From Calycina herbarum (taxonomy: Eukaryota > Ascomycota > Leotiomycetes > Helotiales > Pezizellaceae), in the NCBI GenBank assembly GCA_001414485.1, contig LLEY01000022.1:682001-746000 (forward strand): DNA of 64,000 nt, given 5' to 3'. The notes under the pieces were generated by a model. The model was not told the DNA's origin, made no database searches, and saw only the letters and a program-made list of their open reading frames with translations. Position numbers and translations under genes: made by a program. The first letter of the stretch is position 1, and every line of letters begins with the position of its first letter. Positions 47,937 to 59,210 of the stretch are shown one piece after another.

Positions 47937-48099
47937 TATATGTAGATTACCTTCTAATACCCTTTCTTATCTTGTAAAATATCTTGTAAAAAGATCGTGC
48001 TATTTGTAGGTCACCTAATAATAGGTAGACAAGATAATCAAGTTCATGCTGCCTCGATTCTAGAAAAATTTCTTGAGACCGCAGTCACGATTTTCAGGT

Positions 48100-48470
48100 G
48101 ATGGCTTACTCGTCAAATGACAGCTTACAATTGTTTTGTGGTTTACTTGTCAGTTGGCAGTTAACAAGTTAAATGCCAGCTTACGCGAACCCCTCATTTT
48201 TAGCCCCCAATATATGCATTGGCTAATCTATAACTCACTCGTGGCTTACTCGTAGCTTACTCTTGGTTTACTCGCGGTTTACTCGCAAATTTCTGGCCCC
48301 CAATATTTACTAGCTTACTCGCTAATACTTCTTCAGCTTACTGATCAATTGATGGTTTACTCGCTACTTATTATTGGTCCCCAAACTTGATACTTGGCTT
48401 ACTCGATAAGTGATGGGTTACTCGATACCCTTTGGGTAAGCCAACAAACCAAGTTTGGGGGCCAAAAGCG
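48100..48470. repeat. Degenerate tandem array of GSTTACTCG words
   Basis: The exact word TTACTCG occurs eight times between about 48107 and 48425, always on the plus strand and usually as GGCTTACTCG or GGTTTACTCG, with several degenerate copies between. The word GGCCCCCAAT recurs about every 80-90 bp (48204, 48294, 48376). The last unit forms an inverted repeat (48374-48466). Confidence 0.6.
48374..48466. repeat. Imperfect inverted repeat (hairpin)
   Basis: The left arm GGTCCCCAAACTTGATACTT pairs with the reverse complement of the right arm (GGCCCCCAAACTTGGTTTGT), and both continue into GGCTTAC. The arms are about 30 bp with a loop of about 30 bp. Confidence 0.65.
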
Positions 48471-48878
48471 TGACTTGCCCGCTTGTTACACGTGTTTTTG
48501 CAGGGCGATGAAAGACAAATTTGATTTGGTTCCCTCTCAGTGGCACTTGGATTGCCTTGCTTCTCAATCACATATTGCAAGAAAGCAAGTCCTTTTGAAA
48601 AGGTATCCAATATATCTAAACAACCACCCCATTCATCTTGGCCCCCCATGTTACAGTGGCTAATCTTTATTTCACACACCCACCCAAGACTACCCAAGAA
48701 AAACAAACTGGCTTATGTCCAGTCAGAAGCCAAAAAATATACGCCAATACCACCTATGCTCCATGCCATCTTTGAACAAAAAACTGGAAATGGACTCGAG
48801 AGAACACCGCTGACACCAAGAGTCTCATAGACTCAAACCTATCATACCACCTCCACCTCAACAAAAGCATTCGCGTAT

Positions 48879-50816
48879 TTAGTCGCCCTTGCCCCCTTTG
48901 GTCCCAGCAGAACTCCTCCCCCTTATCACCCCTTCCAAATCTTCCCTCCCACTGCCCAAAGGCGTAGAGCTCCTCACTCTCCCAGGACTAATTTCAAACC
49001 CCCTCCCATCATCACTCCCCGCTCCATCAAGTAACTCAATAAGATCACTCTCCCTCCTAGGACCCAATCTCGGCGTCCCAGGTCCCTTAACAACCAACTT
49101 CCTAAAGAATCCCTCCACCGCAGCAGCAGCATTCTCCAAACCCATATTTCCCGGAGTCGTCGTCCCACTGGCAGTTCCATGTATCGGTCCCTCAGCAATA
49201 GCAGCGAGTTCATCACTAAATCCAAACTGCGCACTCTCTGCGCCCATGAGACTCGTGCTGGGTAGATCATCAATCGCAAGACCAGGAATATGTTTCTTGG
49301 CCCAGCTATTCAGACCATCATTCGAGGGTCCAGGTCTGCGTACGTTTTTACCAAGGGTACCTACGCCCCCAGGCCCTTGCATCCATCCAAGTCGATTTGC
49401 AGCCTCACCCACGCTTTCACGACGGCGGTGAGAGCGAACAGTAGGTTGGGAAGTGGGAAAATAACTCCCAATCGAACTTAGAGGCTGCGAGGGCCGTGGA
49501 CCGAGATTACTAGTTCGTCTTGAGGGTGTACTCGCTGAACTATGAGAGGGATCATTGGAAGATTGTGATAATAACGAAAGGCGGTTCAAATCCAAAGAAC
49601 CGCGAGGGGTAGAGACGGCCGAACGAGTATGTAAGCTCTTTCGCCGTCGAGGTGGGAAATATCCAAGAGTTTTCCGTGACATTCTTCCAATTTCGACTGG
49701 TTTGGAATTTGGTGATGAATCGATTAGGACCCATCTTACGTGGGTCCAAGGGTTTTCATCATCTTCGGGACGTTCTGCAGACGTTCCTGCAGGTGCTGAC
49801 GTTGGCGGCCAAGTGTCGCCAGCTGTAAAAGGAGATTCTTCCATCCCTGGAGTCGGTGCTAGGAGATCAACTCCTCGATATGGGGAATCGCCTGAAGGTG
49901 GATCACATGGTCGTCCCTTAATCGCGCAAGCATCAACCGGCAGGACAACCGTTTTTCGAAATGGTAAACCTCCTTCCGACCATAACCCATTGGCTTTCTT
50001 GAAAACCTCCTTGGGGCAATTATATCTCAGTACCACTCCAGCAAATGTATCTTGTTTTTGTACGTGGTGGATGTACACCAGTGCATCTCCCTCGTCCTGC
50101 GCACTGGAGGGCCTCTGGTCGTCAGTCGAAGTCCGCCGTTTATAATTCCCATTCGTATCCAAAATCTTATTATCGTCGTCTCTGCCTTCCAAAATCCGCT
50201 GTGTCTTCTTCGCTCTCACTGCGGCTTCTCGCTCCTTCGTGCTGCCCATTCCAATTTCTCTTTCCTGTAATTTGTCCTCCGCGTCTGGCTCTACACCCCA
50301 TTGATCAAGTGTGGTCTTCTTCGTCGCTCCACTGCCCGCTCTTCGCCTCACCTTCCCCTTAGCCCCTCCATACCCATTACTAGATGCCTCTTCTTCCGGG
50401 GCCATGCTCCCCAAAACCGAAGTAGCAACTTGTTGAAAGGCACTACTCATCCACCCTGTATTCCACATCCCCCCTCCTGCAGCCGGACTCGTAGACCTGG
50501 AATTACTGGCACTCGAACTCCCCCATCCATTCTTATTTCCCCCAGGGGCCAAAAAACCCCCTACCGTCCTGGCATCCCTCTCCCTGCCCGCAACACCGCT
50601 TTTCCGACTCGGGTGTTTCTGTGGTATAGGGCTCACGCCTCTCCGCCCCTCTCTGCTGCTCGCCCTACTCCCAGAGGCACTTCTAAGCTCTTGTTCCTGG
50701 TCGTCTAATAGATTGGTAGGCCTCTGTTTTCTCGTCCGGATATTGGAGCTGGAGTTCATGCGAGGGGATTCGGAGCGCGGGTTCGGCGTGGTCGATCGCG
50801 AGGAGGAGGATATCAT
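48879..50816 (-). CDS. LysM-domain protein, intracellular type
   Basis: Single exon, 645 aa, ATG at 50816. No signal peptide: the N-terminus is Ser/Arg-rich (MISSSSRSTTPNPRSESPR) and disordered to about residue 240. One LysM domain follows at about 249-296 (YIHHVQKQDTFAGVVLRYN, then PKEVFKKAN, ending VVLPVDAC). After it come a WTHVRWVLIDSSP block, a Ser/Arg linker, and a conserved-looking C-terminal part containing an Ala/Val-rich helix (LENAAAAVEGFFRKLVVKGP). LysM modules usually bind chitin or peptidoglycan when secreted. Signal-less single-LysM proteins like this resemble cytosolic LysMD-type proteins of unknown role, so it should not be called a secreted chitin-binding effector. The frame extends slightly upstream of the chosen ATG, but without another ATG. 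Confidence 0.8.
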   Translation of the reverse strand: MISSSSRSTTPNPRSESPRMNSSSNIRTRKQRPTNLLDDQEQELRSASGSRASSREGRRGVSPIPQKHPSRKSGVAGRERDARTVGGFLAPGGNKNGWGSSSASNSRSTSPAAGGGMWNTGWMSSAFQQVATSVLGSMAPEEEASSNGYGGAKGKVRRRAGSGATKKTTLDQWGVEPDAEDKLQEREIGMGSTKEREAAVRAKKTQRILEGRDDDNKILDTNGNYKRRTSTDDQRPSSAQDEGDALVYIHHVQKQDTFAGVVLRYNCPKEVFKKANGLWSEGGLPFRKTVVLPVDACAIKGRPCDPPSGDSPYRGVDLLAPTPGMEESPFTAGDTWPPTSAPAGTSAERPEDDENPWTHVRWVLIDSSPNSKPVEIGRMSRKTLGYFPPRRRKSLHTRSAVSTPRGSLDLNRLSLLSQSSNDPSHSSASTPSRRTSNLGPRPSQPLSSIGSYFPTSQPTVRSHRRRESVGEAANRLGWMQGPGGVGTLGKNVRRPGPSNDGLNSWAKKHIPGLAIDDLPSTSLMGAESAQFGFSDELAAIAEGPIHGTASGTTTPGNMGLENAAAAVEGFFRKLVVKGPGTPRLGPRRESDLIELLDGAGSDDGRGFEISPGRVRSSTPLGSGREDLEGVIRGRSSAGTKGGKGD

Positions 50817-51540
50817 GATTGAAGGTGTTGAAGATGTGGTGTTAATGGTGGAGGGTGCGCAAGAGCAGCCCGTTTCGAGGGATCTGTTCGCATGAGAGCG
50901 ATTACTGTAATCACTGAACCAATGCGATTCAAGACGTCGGGTGGGCTACAGGACTTGGGTCATTGCTGAAGGAGGAATCGTAATATTGGTGAATTCTTGG
51001 TACAGAGTATAAATGATTCCAAGCCAATTCAAGGGATCTATTCTAGGACGTTGACAGGCTGAGGTGTCCCCATGTTGGAACAAGCGGGTCAGCTCGTTGA
51101 TGAGCCTCGATTACGGTTACTGTGGCCCCTTTTGTCTATCTCCGGTCCGGTCCGAGTCGGAGGGGCCAACGAGTTTCAACGTGGGGTACATGAGGCTGAA
51201 TAACGGCTACCAGGAAAGCAATTCACTTGTATAACACGCATAAAGGATCAAGTACCACCTCAATTGGAATGGAAGGATTTTGGAATAGAAATCTGAAAAC
51301 ACCCAGACAGGAACTCGTATTTTGTCCCATTCTGCATCATGCCTTCCCAGCAATAATAGCCACATGGCAAGTATTAAGATAAACCGCTTTTGTATAAAAC
51401 ACAGCTATGGATATATGCCCATCACACCTCATTTCCCATCGCTAGTAAAATCGCATCCTGCACTGTACGGAAATGCAGGCAAATCACTTCTCAAACGCCT
51501 TCCTAGATCCCAGCAAAGAGTTTTGGTCATAGTATTGAGG
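50817..51540. other. Intergenic between the LysM and Zn2Cys6 genes
   Basis: 5' flank of the LysM gene and 3' flank of the transcription factor gene; no further gene recognised. Confidence 0.5.
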
Positions 51541-54500
51541 CTATAGAGGGCCATCACCATTCATACCGCTAAGATCACCATTGATGCCGAAAAATTGAAA
51601 CCTAGAATCCAACGTTTAGTAAGGATGACCTACAGTCCATGACGAATAAACTTACCAGTCTTCCACATTCATAGTCATAGGAACTGCTTGCGCTGAGGCG
51701 TTACTCAATGTATCACTCGGGCTAGCACCTTGTCCATCATGTACTGTATTCTCGAATGCTTGATATCCCATGACTGGAGCCTGTTGATAACCTGGCATCC
51801 CCGGCTGAAGAAAAACGTTCTGTGGTGGACTACCACCCATTCCAGGCTGTTGTTGACCACGCATTCGTTGTGGCAGAGGAGAATTGTGCTGGGGTTGCAT
51901 CTGTGGCTGCATGTTCAAGTGAGAGCCCATAAGATTGGGGTCTAGGTTATTATGATGTGGTTGTTGAGGCGAAAATTGATTGGCATGCATGCTAGCTGAA
52001 CCTTCTGGGAATAGATGATCAGGTTGGAAGTTTTCCCACACTGACTGTGATAAATTGGGCGAGTTCCTGGTGACAAGATAGAGGTCGGGAGGAGTGGCTG
52101 GAACGGAGAATGAGGGATTAAATGGAGTTGGGGGTCTAGTATGAGGTCGCGAATTGGATCCACCCATAAAGGCATCCGCGTTAGTTCTTGAATTGGGCGA
52201 GGCAATGGGTGGTGCCATTGGGCCTCCTGGAAGCTCACGAGAGGGAGTTTGGCTCGGAGTTTGAGGTCGAGATCGCTCATAGGATTCTTGAGGTGCTGGT
52301 GTACTATTGACAGCTCCAAAATCGAGAGCCATATCATCGTATTTGCGCTTTTGTGGCTCTTCTCTCTTGACCTGCTGAGCTTGCGCTTGGTAGATACCAG
52401 CTGACAGGCTCTGAGCCATCTTCTTGTGGCGCTTACCAGCAGCTTTTTGAAGACGTTCCTCGAGAACCTTGTTACCCAAGATTGACTCGAACAAGGTGTA
52501 AACCATCTTAGCAACCAGCCAAACCCTCGATACGTCCTTCAAAGCGTTCATACAGATCCGCAATCTCTCCTGGGTTGCTTGAACAACAGAGGGCACCGAA
52601 GATCTCATCTGGTAAACGTGCATGATGAGTGCAGAAAATAGACTGTAGACGACAAAAGCCGGGCAATAACGAAGCTCGTCATGGGCACTGAGATTTTCGA
52701 TAATCGAGGTAATCATAGAGGCGGCCTGGAATGCGATGTTTCGTGATGGGTAGGCGCTATCTTCCATATGACTGACCCCACCTCGACCGCTAGCAGGTGG
52801 CATATGGGCCCGATGGAGCAAGCAAAGGGTGGTGTAGTAATTAGAGTGAAGTAGAGCTGACCAAAAATGGTGTCTTGGAGACTCCCAGTAGACTTCTTTG
52901 GGGCAGTTTTGGAGCCAATCAGCCAGAGCCATGTCACTATGGGTAAGGTCGATTGCGTTCTGGCGTCGAGCTTTGGAAGCGACAGAATACTGCTGCGAAA
53001 GAACAAGCCCCATGATCTCACATAATTTGACATATTGCAAGAAGAATTGAACGTGCAAGACATCTGGAGGATATTCGCTGGGCTGATCGTCCTCGTCCTC
53101 GATGAAATCTTCCTCGGAAACCATTTCCACATCCGAGTCGTCGGTGTTGATATGAACTGGTCGTCCCAGGGCAACAGCGACTGAACGATCACGAGTAAAA
53201 AGAGTCCACCAAATTCGCTTCCACAGTCTCTTGTCAGCCTTGCAAAGCTGAGAACCTTCCACACTTCGATGCATGCCGGAACCTTGTGCCACGATGGTTG
53301 CCACTCTGCTCCAGTAAAATACGTTCTTGGTGACATCTTCTGGGCCTTCCCAATACCAACCCATAAGCACAAGTGCTTGAACAATCGTTACACGGTCATC
53401 TTCATAATTTGCATCGTAAAGTGCCTTTGCTCGCTTGTAAAAGGTCAAAGCAGCCGGGGTGGTTGATCCGTTGGCATCCATAAGTTGGGGATTGGTGCAA
53501 ACTCTTGAACCTGCCAATAGAATTGCCTGCAGCAAAAGAAGCGATGGTGGATTCTTGGAGTCTCGGTACTGTCTCATGAATCGATTTCGGTTGATGACTG
53601 GAACAATCGGGGCCACCCAGTTGAAATATGCCTCGACAAGCTCATCGCAGAGTCCTCGTGGTGGAAGCAAAAATGCCCCTCTTTGGTGAAGAATATCGAT
53701 TTCCACATTATCCAGCTCCGTCAATCTCGCACGAGTCCCTCTCACATTTTCAGGTAAGGGGTAATGTACCACATCCGCCGTGCCATGTCGGTCATGGACG
53801 AGGAGTGTGAGGTTCGAGGATTCCCCGAGATATGCCACCCTGCCTGCTTCCTTGATAGGAGCTCGGGTAAATTTGGGCTTCATGAATTGCGCGTAGGTCT
53901 TGTCGTCGTCTGCCCGCTGGCGGATCTGTGCCTCGGTGAGAGAGGTTGGAGGGGTGCCATCTTGTGTATTATAGACGTTCTGGCTCCGAATATTCTGCAA
54001 TTCGTTGACGGAGGGGGAATCGTTTCGGGGGGAACGTTCCTCGACGGGATCTCCTCGATCACTGCAGCACAGTTAGATTCCCGTCTCTCCTGAGAGCGGC
54101 GACACACACCTATCTGAGTCCTTTGCCTTTCCTGCAGTTGTTTTCTTCCGTTTGGGGGTCGGGATCTTGCATTCAATCGAGAAAGCTACGCAGTTGGTGC
54201 ATGGCACACCCAAGCTGGCAGCATCGCATCGAACCTAGGTTCCCGCGTTAACAACAGCATCCCCTCATCTGCAATGTGCGAATTGGCGACCAGGATGGGA
54301 TGGCGCAACAGCGACAATCAATCCACAGACACTCGAGGAGGGGTCGTCTTACCTTTCGTGCATGGCATGTCTAGTAGCAGCGATATCTGGTCAGCCAAAA
54401 TGTCCCATTTATTTTCGAGTCCCTCGATTGCAATCTATCCCTCGGTGCCTCGGCACGCTTCGACCACGGCGGAGGTTGGGTTGGATTGCTTCATAGTACA

Positions 54501-54735
54501 GTACATACCTCACAAGCTCTGGATGCACGCTGTCTGTCATCCTGCGCGTCAGTCTCGATCCTCCACGACGTTGCGCAAACAAAGCCTCCACGTACCTTCG
54601 AAAGCTTGGGTGTCCTGGCGTCTGGGAATTGGGGAGGGCATTCGCGCCCGCTGGCGGTGTCCTGGTTTGGCCGCCCACATAACTGTTCGCAGGCTGCGGT
54701 GGTGCTTGCTCGGCGCCAGGCATAGGCATCTCCAT
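51541..54735 (-). CDS. Zn(II)2Cys6 transcription factor with fungal-specific TF domain
   Basis: Model complement(join(51541..51601,51656..54061,54110..54234,54353..54370,54509..54541,54592..54735)), 928 aa. The zinc cluster is built from exons 2-4: RASRACE, then TCHARK (18-nt exon), then VRCDAASLGVPCTNCVAFSI and ECKIPTPKRKK. The Cys spacing C58-X2-C61-X6-C68-X8-C77-X2-C80-X6-C87 is canonical. The fungal-specific middle-homology region follows (YFNWVAPIVPVINRNRF, LLLQAILLAGSRVC, KRIWWTLFTRDRSVAVALGR). The C-terminal third is Gln/Pro/Met-rich, and the last short exon adds QFFGINGDLSGMNGDG. The first intron uses a weak GTGGAG donor, chosen because it alone keeps the frame. The middle region reminds me of the CTF1/FarA-FarB group (lipid or cutin response), but that is inference; targets are unknown. 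Confidence 0.88.
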
Positions 54736-56364
54736 GATGAGAGCTCGTCAGCACGCCGGGTGCGTCTTTTGGTGGGAGAAAAGGGCGATGGTGAGCGATT
54801 GAGGTGAAGGGATTCGAGGGTTGAATTTCGAGGTCGCTTCCAAGCGGCTTGGGATTGAGGTTGCGAGGTTGCGTGCGGGTTGGGCAAGAACAACTGCACA
54901 GAAGGGCTCCGATCAAGTCGGGACTCAAAGAGAGCGGGAAGGGCAGACTTGCAGGGGCAAGGCGCTGCTGGAGTAAGCAGCCACCACCAGATTTACAGGG
55001 CACCGGCTCTAGGTAACGTCTGGCCCGGTAGCTGATCACAGCATCTTCCACTACTAAAAAAACTCCTCCTTTCTTTCAGAAATATATCCTCAACTTGTGG
55101 CAAAATTACTCCTAAAATTGGACTCGTACGTCCTTGTTTGGCTCGGTACTCCGTAACCTAACGCCAGCACAAAGTTATAAGCATTGAACCCCCGAAGACC
55201 CTTGTTTAGACCTGCAGGTTCCCCGGCAGTTGGCAGGATAGGTTTCAGTTTCAAACACACCACTAAAAAGCAAGCTTTTACGAACCAAAACATTCGCTTC
55301 ATTTCATTTGGGTTTGAAAAAAGGGGGAGCAAACCGATTGTGAAAAGGGGGAGCTGGTCAGGCAAATTCAATCTTATATACATTCGACACGGCATGAAGC
55401 TTCTTAAATCGACATACTCAGGTTACATCAAGGTAAGTCATGGGTGGTACGATATCTTCGTTGTTATAAAGAACGTTGAGTGTTGCAGGCGCCTCTCGCT
55501 TGGCGAGATATCCATGCTGAATATTGATTTTATTCTCGTCCTCCAAAATTCAAGCACATCTTAAAATACGCCCTTCGCCCTCAATTCAAGTTCAGTGATC
55601 GTGCCTCATACTTTGAGGGACTGTGAGAATTTTTAAGTTGAACTTGGGAGTTTTGTTTGAGCAAGTTTCCTTGTCAAATTCGCCGTAACACAACGGAAAA
55701 TATGCTCGTGGTCCTCATACACAATCATCTCCCTCCCCGTAACTCCCTCAGTATAACAAAGCGGAAACTCAACTGTGGTGCTACCTAAACCCCCCTCCCA
55801 TCCCCTGTCACCTCGGTGCCTCGGGGACGAATTATCTTCTCGAAGCTATCGGTATTAGCGGGAATGGCAGGCAAGTCCAGAGATCAGAAGTGTAACCGGG
55901 GAGATTAAAAGATACGAGAGGATGAATTGGCCAAAAAGCAGTGTTTCTCAAGTATTCATTTACAAATACTCCCCAAAAAAGTCGTAGTGGATGCAATTCT
56001 TCAAGGGTGGCAAATGGAATCAACCTAGGACATTCACAAATATTGTAAGATACTTGAAAGATTGAAGAATTTGGGGTGCAGTGAGCATTACACTTACCAT
56101 GCACCACTCGCATACTTTACTTCTCCTATTCTTCCCACTTTCTTCAAGAACTGGAGCTATTCACAACACGAATTTCACAAACTTTCTTATCCTTCTCGAT
56201 ACTCCTCTACTGATGAGGAAACTAGGGTCGGACTCTCCATACACTTGCGCTTTTTTCAAGTGCCGCCAATGGCAGTTAAAGAGAGAACATTCTTTCCGGT
56301 TTGATTTCAATATATGGCTGAGTTTCTTGTTTTTATTTTATTGTTTTATTACTCAAATTGGAGT
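54736..56364. other. Intergenic; no gene recognised
   Basis: 5' flank of the transcription factor gene plus a long spacer. Frames such as 55184-55564 begin at non-ATG codons and lack recognisable features. Confidence 0.4.
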
Positions 56365-57199
56365 CTAGGTTTTCTTCATCCCATTAATCAAAGTCATAAT
56401 ATCCTCCTCGGAAACCACCTCCGCGAATTTCTGCTGCATGTCGAAAAGATTACTATCGTTCACCGACTCATGACGATCACCACAAGCTTCTCGGACAACG
56501 AAAGGGGGGAAGTTATGTTGCATCGAGTCGAGTGCTATTTTCTGTGGTCAGTACATAATGAATGCAGGGGGAAACGGCGAAGCGAAGAAAAACCATGACT
56601 CAACACAACCACATTCCAAGCGCCACAGTCTTATAAAAACAAGAAGAAAACAACTCACCCGTAGCCCTAACACACCCACTAGTACTATACCCCGCCAAAA
56701 TAGTACAATCACACCCCAACCCCACAAGCAACCCACTCAGAGCCGTCCCAAAAAAACTACTCGCATATCTCTTCTCCACCACCACTTCCCCTTTCTTCGG
56801 CTGCACCCCCTCCGCAAACTCCCTCAATGGATTGCCTTTATCATAACAACACAATACCTCTGGTAATTTCTCCATGTACCATTTCCCTCCCTCGCTTGGA
56901 GAATTATAGACTACGGATGTGAAAATTACTGGGATTTTGTTGGCACGGGCTTTTGCGAGGAGATTGACCATGGATTGACGTGCGGATTCGAAACGTATGG
57001 GGGCGTAGAGGGGGGAGGTGGGTTCGAGGTAGGCTACTACTGGGTCTATAAGGATGAGGACTGGTTTGGAGCCGAATTTTAGGGAGGTTTTTCCGTAGCA
57101 TTTTGAGTAGTTGTCTTTGAGTGAGTTAGCCTGATTCTCTTGTTTCTTTCAGCTTTCTCTCCAAGAGATTGTACCTTGCAGCTCTTGGAATTCGGACAT
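56365..57199 (-). CDS. Isochorismatase-family cysteine hydrolase
   Basis: Model complement(join(56365..56534,56659..57138,57175..57199)), 224 aa, the normal size for the family. The catalytic triad is visible: Asp40 in LILIDPVVAYLEP, Lys131 in VVVEKRYASSFFGT and Cys164 in GYSTSGCVRAT. The C-terminal REACGDRHESVNDSNLFDMQ block is typical of the N-carbamoylsarcosine amidohydrolase-like branch. These enzymes hydrolyse amides or ureido compounds; the substrate cannot be read here, and isochorismate itself is not implied. Exon 1 (25 nt) is joined through a 36-nt intron, unusually short. The frame closes only this way, so this 5' end is the least certain part. The second intron has GTGAGT and AATAG. 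Confidence 0.82.
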
Positions 57200-57741
57200 G
57201 GCTAACCGGGTGCTCGGGAGACTTTTTCCAGGGGTGGTTTTGAGAGATGGAAGCGAGACAGAAAACCAGGGGACTTTCTTTGAGATGAGAATATGTACTA
57301 TTAGATGACAGAATTAAATAGCAGTAGTTACGAAGAATTGACAAGTATGTAGCGAGCTTGGGAGTATATCATACACCCCACCTTTTGATTTTCGATAAGT
57401 ACCCGCGGTAACGTAGCTCCGTCGGAAACTTGCTGCCGCAATTACAATGTGGAGTTGCATTCATACACAATAATATAATCTTCAAATTTATATTTAACCT
57501 ACCCCCTTTTCGAAATGAGATAACTCAATTTTCGATTTTGAATGAGATCAAAGTGAACATGCAATCTAGAAACAAATCAAACAACCAAAAACCTCACGAA
57601 AACAACACAGTAGTATACAATTTGCCTCTGGCTTGATTTATCTTCTCTTTAATGTCTCAAATAGCAAACAAACTCAAATTAGAAAAGAATTCAGCAAACG
57701 CTTTGCCCATTCATTCACATATTCATCGAAACATTTCTACT
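57200..57741. other. Intergenic; no gene recognised
   Basis: 5' flank of the isochorismatase gene and 3' flank of the small gene at 57742; AT-rich, nothing assigned. Confidence 0.4.
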
Positions 57742-58076
57742 TCAGTCATCCTCAAACTCCGAATCCACAGCGCTTGGTAGAAATATAGCAACCCTCTGAC
57801 CGCATTTACGATTAAACTCTATCTATTGTTTTGTTTAGTTCTCGAAATTCTCGAAATAACTGTGCGTGTCTTTCCACTACGATGAATTACTATATATTTA
57901 TTCTTAATGGATTATGAGGTGGAGGGACTAAGCAAGGATAGAAACTTGGTAGTTTAAACAGGGGAATAAAGTGAAAAGGTACATACTATGGTTTTCCCTG
58001 GTCGAAAGATAGATTCAGGGGCCTCTCCACTCTCAGGGTCGACCGGTCGTCCTACATCGAGTTCATTTCCTTCCAT
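57742..58076 (-). CDS. Small two-exon protein, about 56 aa, unrecognised
   Basis: Model complement(join(57742..57822,57987..58076)). Exon 1 reads MEGNELDVGRPVDPESGEAP then ESIFRPGKTI; the donor is GTATGT and the acceptor AACAATAG; exon 2 reads IEFNRKCGQRVAIFLPSAVD then SEFEDD and TGA. Phase is 0 on both sides. The codon pattern and the acidic end look like a real conserved protein, but I recognise no family. The frame continues upstream of the ATG (EPKVVRAFKEDTV) to a possible acceptor at about 58118, so an earlier exon may exist. About 120 bp further upstream begins a RIP-mutated patch, so the 5' end could also be lost. Confidence 0.45.
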
Positions 58077-58568
58077 GACAGTGTCCTCCTTAAAGGCTCT
58101 CACAACCTTGGGCTCGGTCTAACTCCGTTTCATACGCCACAAAAAGGGATTGTTTAAGCGCGAAACGAAGGCTGGACAACCTGTTCTAATGAGGCTTCGT
58201 CTTTAACAAGGTGGTGAAAGATGTCTGCTTCTATATCGTATAATTTTTATAATATAATAGTAATTTGCTTAGTTTACGATTCTACTTAAGTTACTACTAT
58301 ATACTCTTATAAAACTCTTAATAAGAGTTTTCTTCTTCTAATCTAAAATCGTAGATTTACTTCAGCTACTAAACTATCTCTTTTAAATATTTTATATAGT
58401 ATTATAGAAAATAAAAAGAAAGCGGAATAGAATACTTTTACTAAAGTAGACTCTCGCTTATAAAAAGTACGAATAGTACTTTACTCTTTATAGCTGGATA
58501 AGTACTTCTATTCTTTCTAATTAAATCTTTCTATATATTTTTACTCTTTATAGACTAGTTATAGCATC

Positions 58569-58662
58569 CTGAATCTACAAAAGTCCAAAAACGATTAAAT
58601 CGTAAATCGTAAATCGCAAAGTGTTACTTTTATAGATAGGAAATAGAAGAACTTTTAAGTTA

Positions 58663-58697
<35 letters not shown>

Positions 58698-59210
58698 ATC
58701 TATAGCTCCAAATATATCGACAAGTGGGTTCTTTACAGCGAGCTAATTAGAGAGCAAGGATAACAGGCATCACGTACGTAGCTAGTATAATAGGTAAGTG
58801 GTAGTGCGTTATTGCTAGCGCACCCACTATCGCATCCTCACCGTCGCGTATTCTTACTGTCGATAAATAAGAGTGAAAAGCGCGAAGGGGAAAGAAGGGA
58901 AAGAAGGCGAGATAGGGTATGTTTACTTAAACTCCCCTTTTCTACGCTAGGAAAAACTTTCCCCCGGGCTCTAAAATATCTGCTCGCCCTCCTCTCTTCT
59001 TCTTCTCCCTCTTTTCTTCTTCTTTATTAATTATTACTTAAGAGAAAAAGAGAGATAGAAGCTAGAGAGAGTAACAGAGTAGAGCTAGAAGAAGACAAGG
59101 GATAATTTATAATTTATAATATGCCTTAGTAGAGAGTTCTTCCCTAGCTATACTATAAATACTTGATTTTTGCGATTTAGTCGTTTTTAGACTTTTATAC
59201 TTTTAGGACA
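58569..59210. mobile_element. Possible MITE bounded by imperfect inverted repeats
   Basis: Left end: CCTGAATCTACAAAAGTCCA, then AAAACGATTAAATCG and CGTAAAT repeats. The right end, reverse-complemented, reads CCTAAAAGTATAAAAGTCTA, then AAAACGACTAAATCGCAAA. The shared core is AAAAGTCYAAAAACGA. The arms are about 40-50 bp. No clear target duplication was seen, and the interior is non-coding, so the class is uncertain. Confidence 0.5.
58666..58696. repeat. (TC)n microsatellite
   Basis: An uninterrupted run of TC dinucleotides, 31 nt, inside the possible MITE. Confidence 0.95.

Noticed and set aside
48100..48470. Possible CRISPR-like array
   Set aside because: Eukaryotic DNA, words of 7-10 bp with irregular spacing and no unique uniform spacers.
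54491..55051. 186-codon frame overlapping the transcription factor's 5' exons
   Set aside because: Only its last part (RASRACE) is real, as exon 2; the rest starts at a non-ATG codon and lacks family features.
55184..55564. 126-codon plus-strand frame
   Set aside because: No ATG at its start, atypical composition and no recognised feature.
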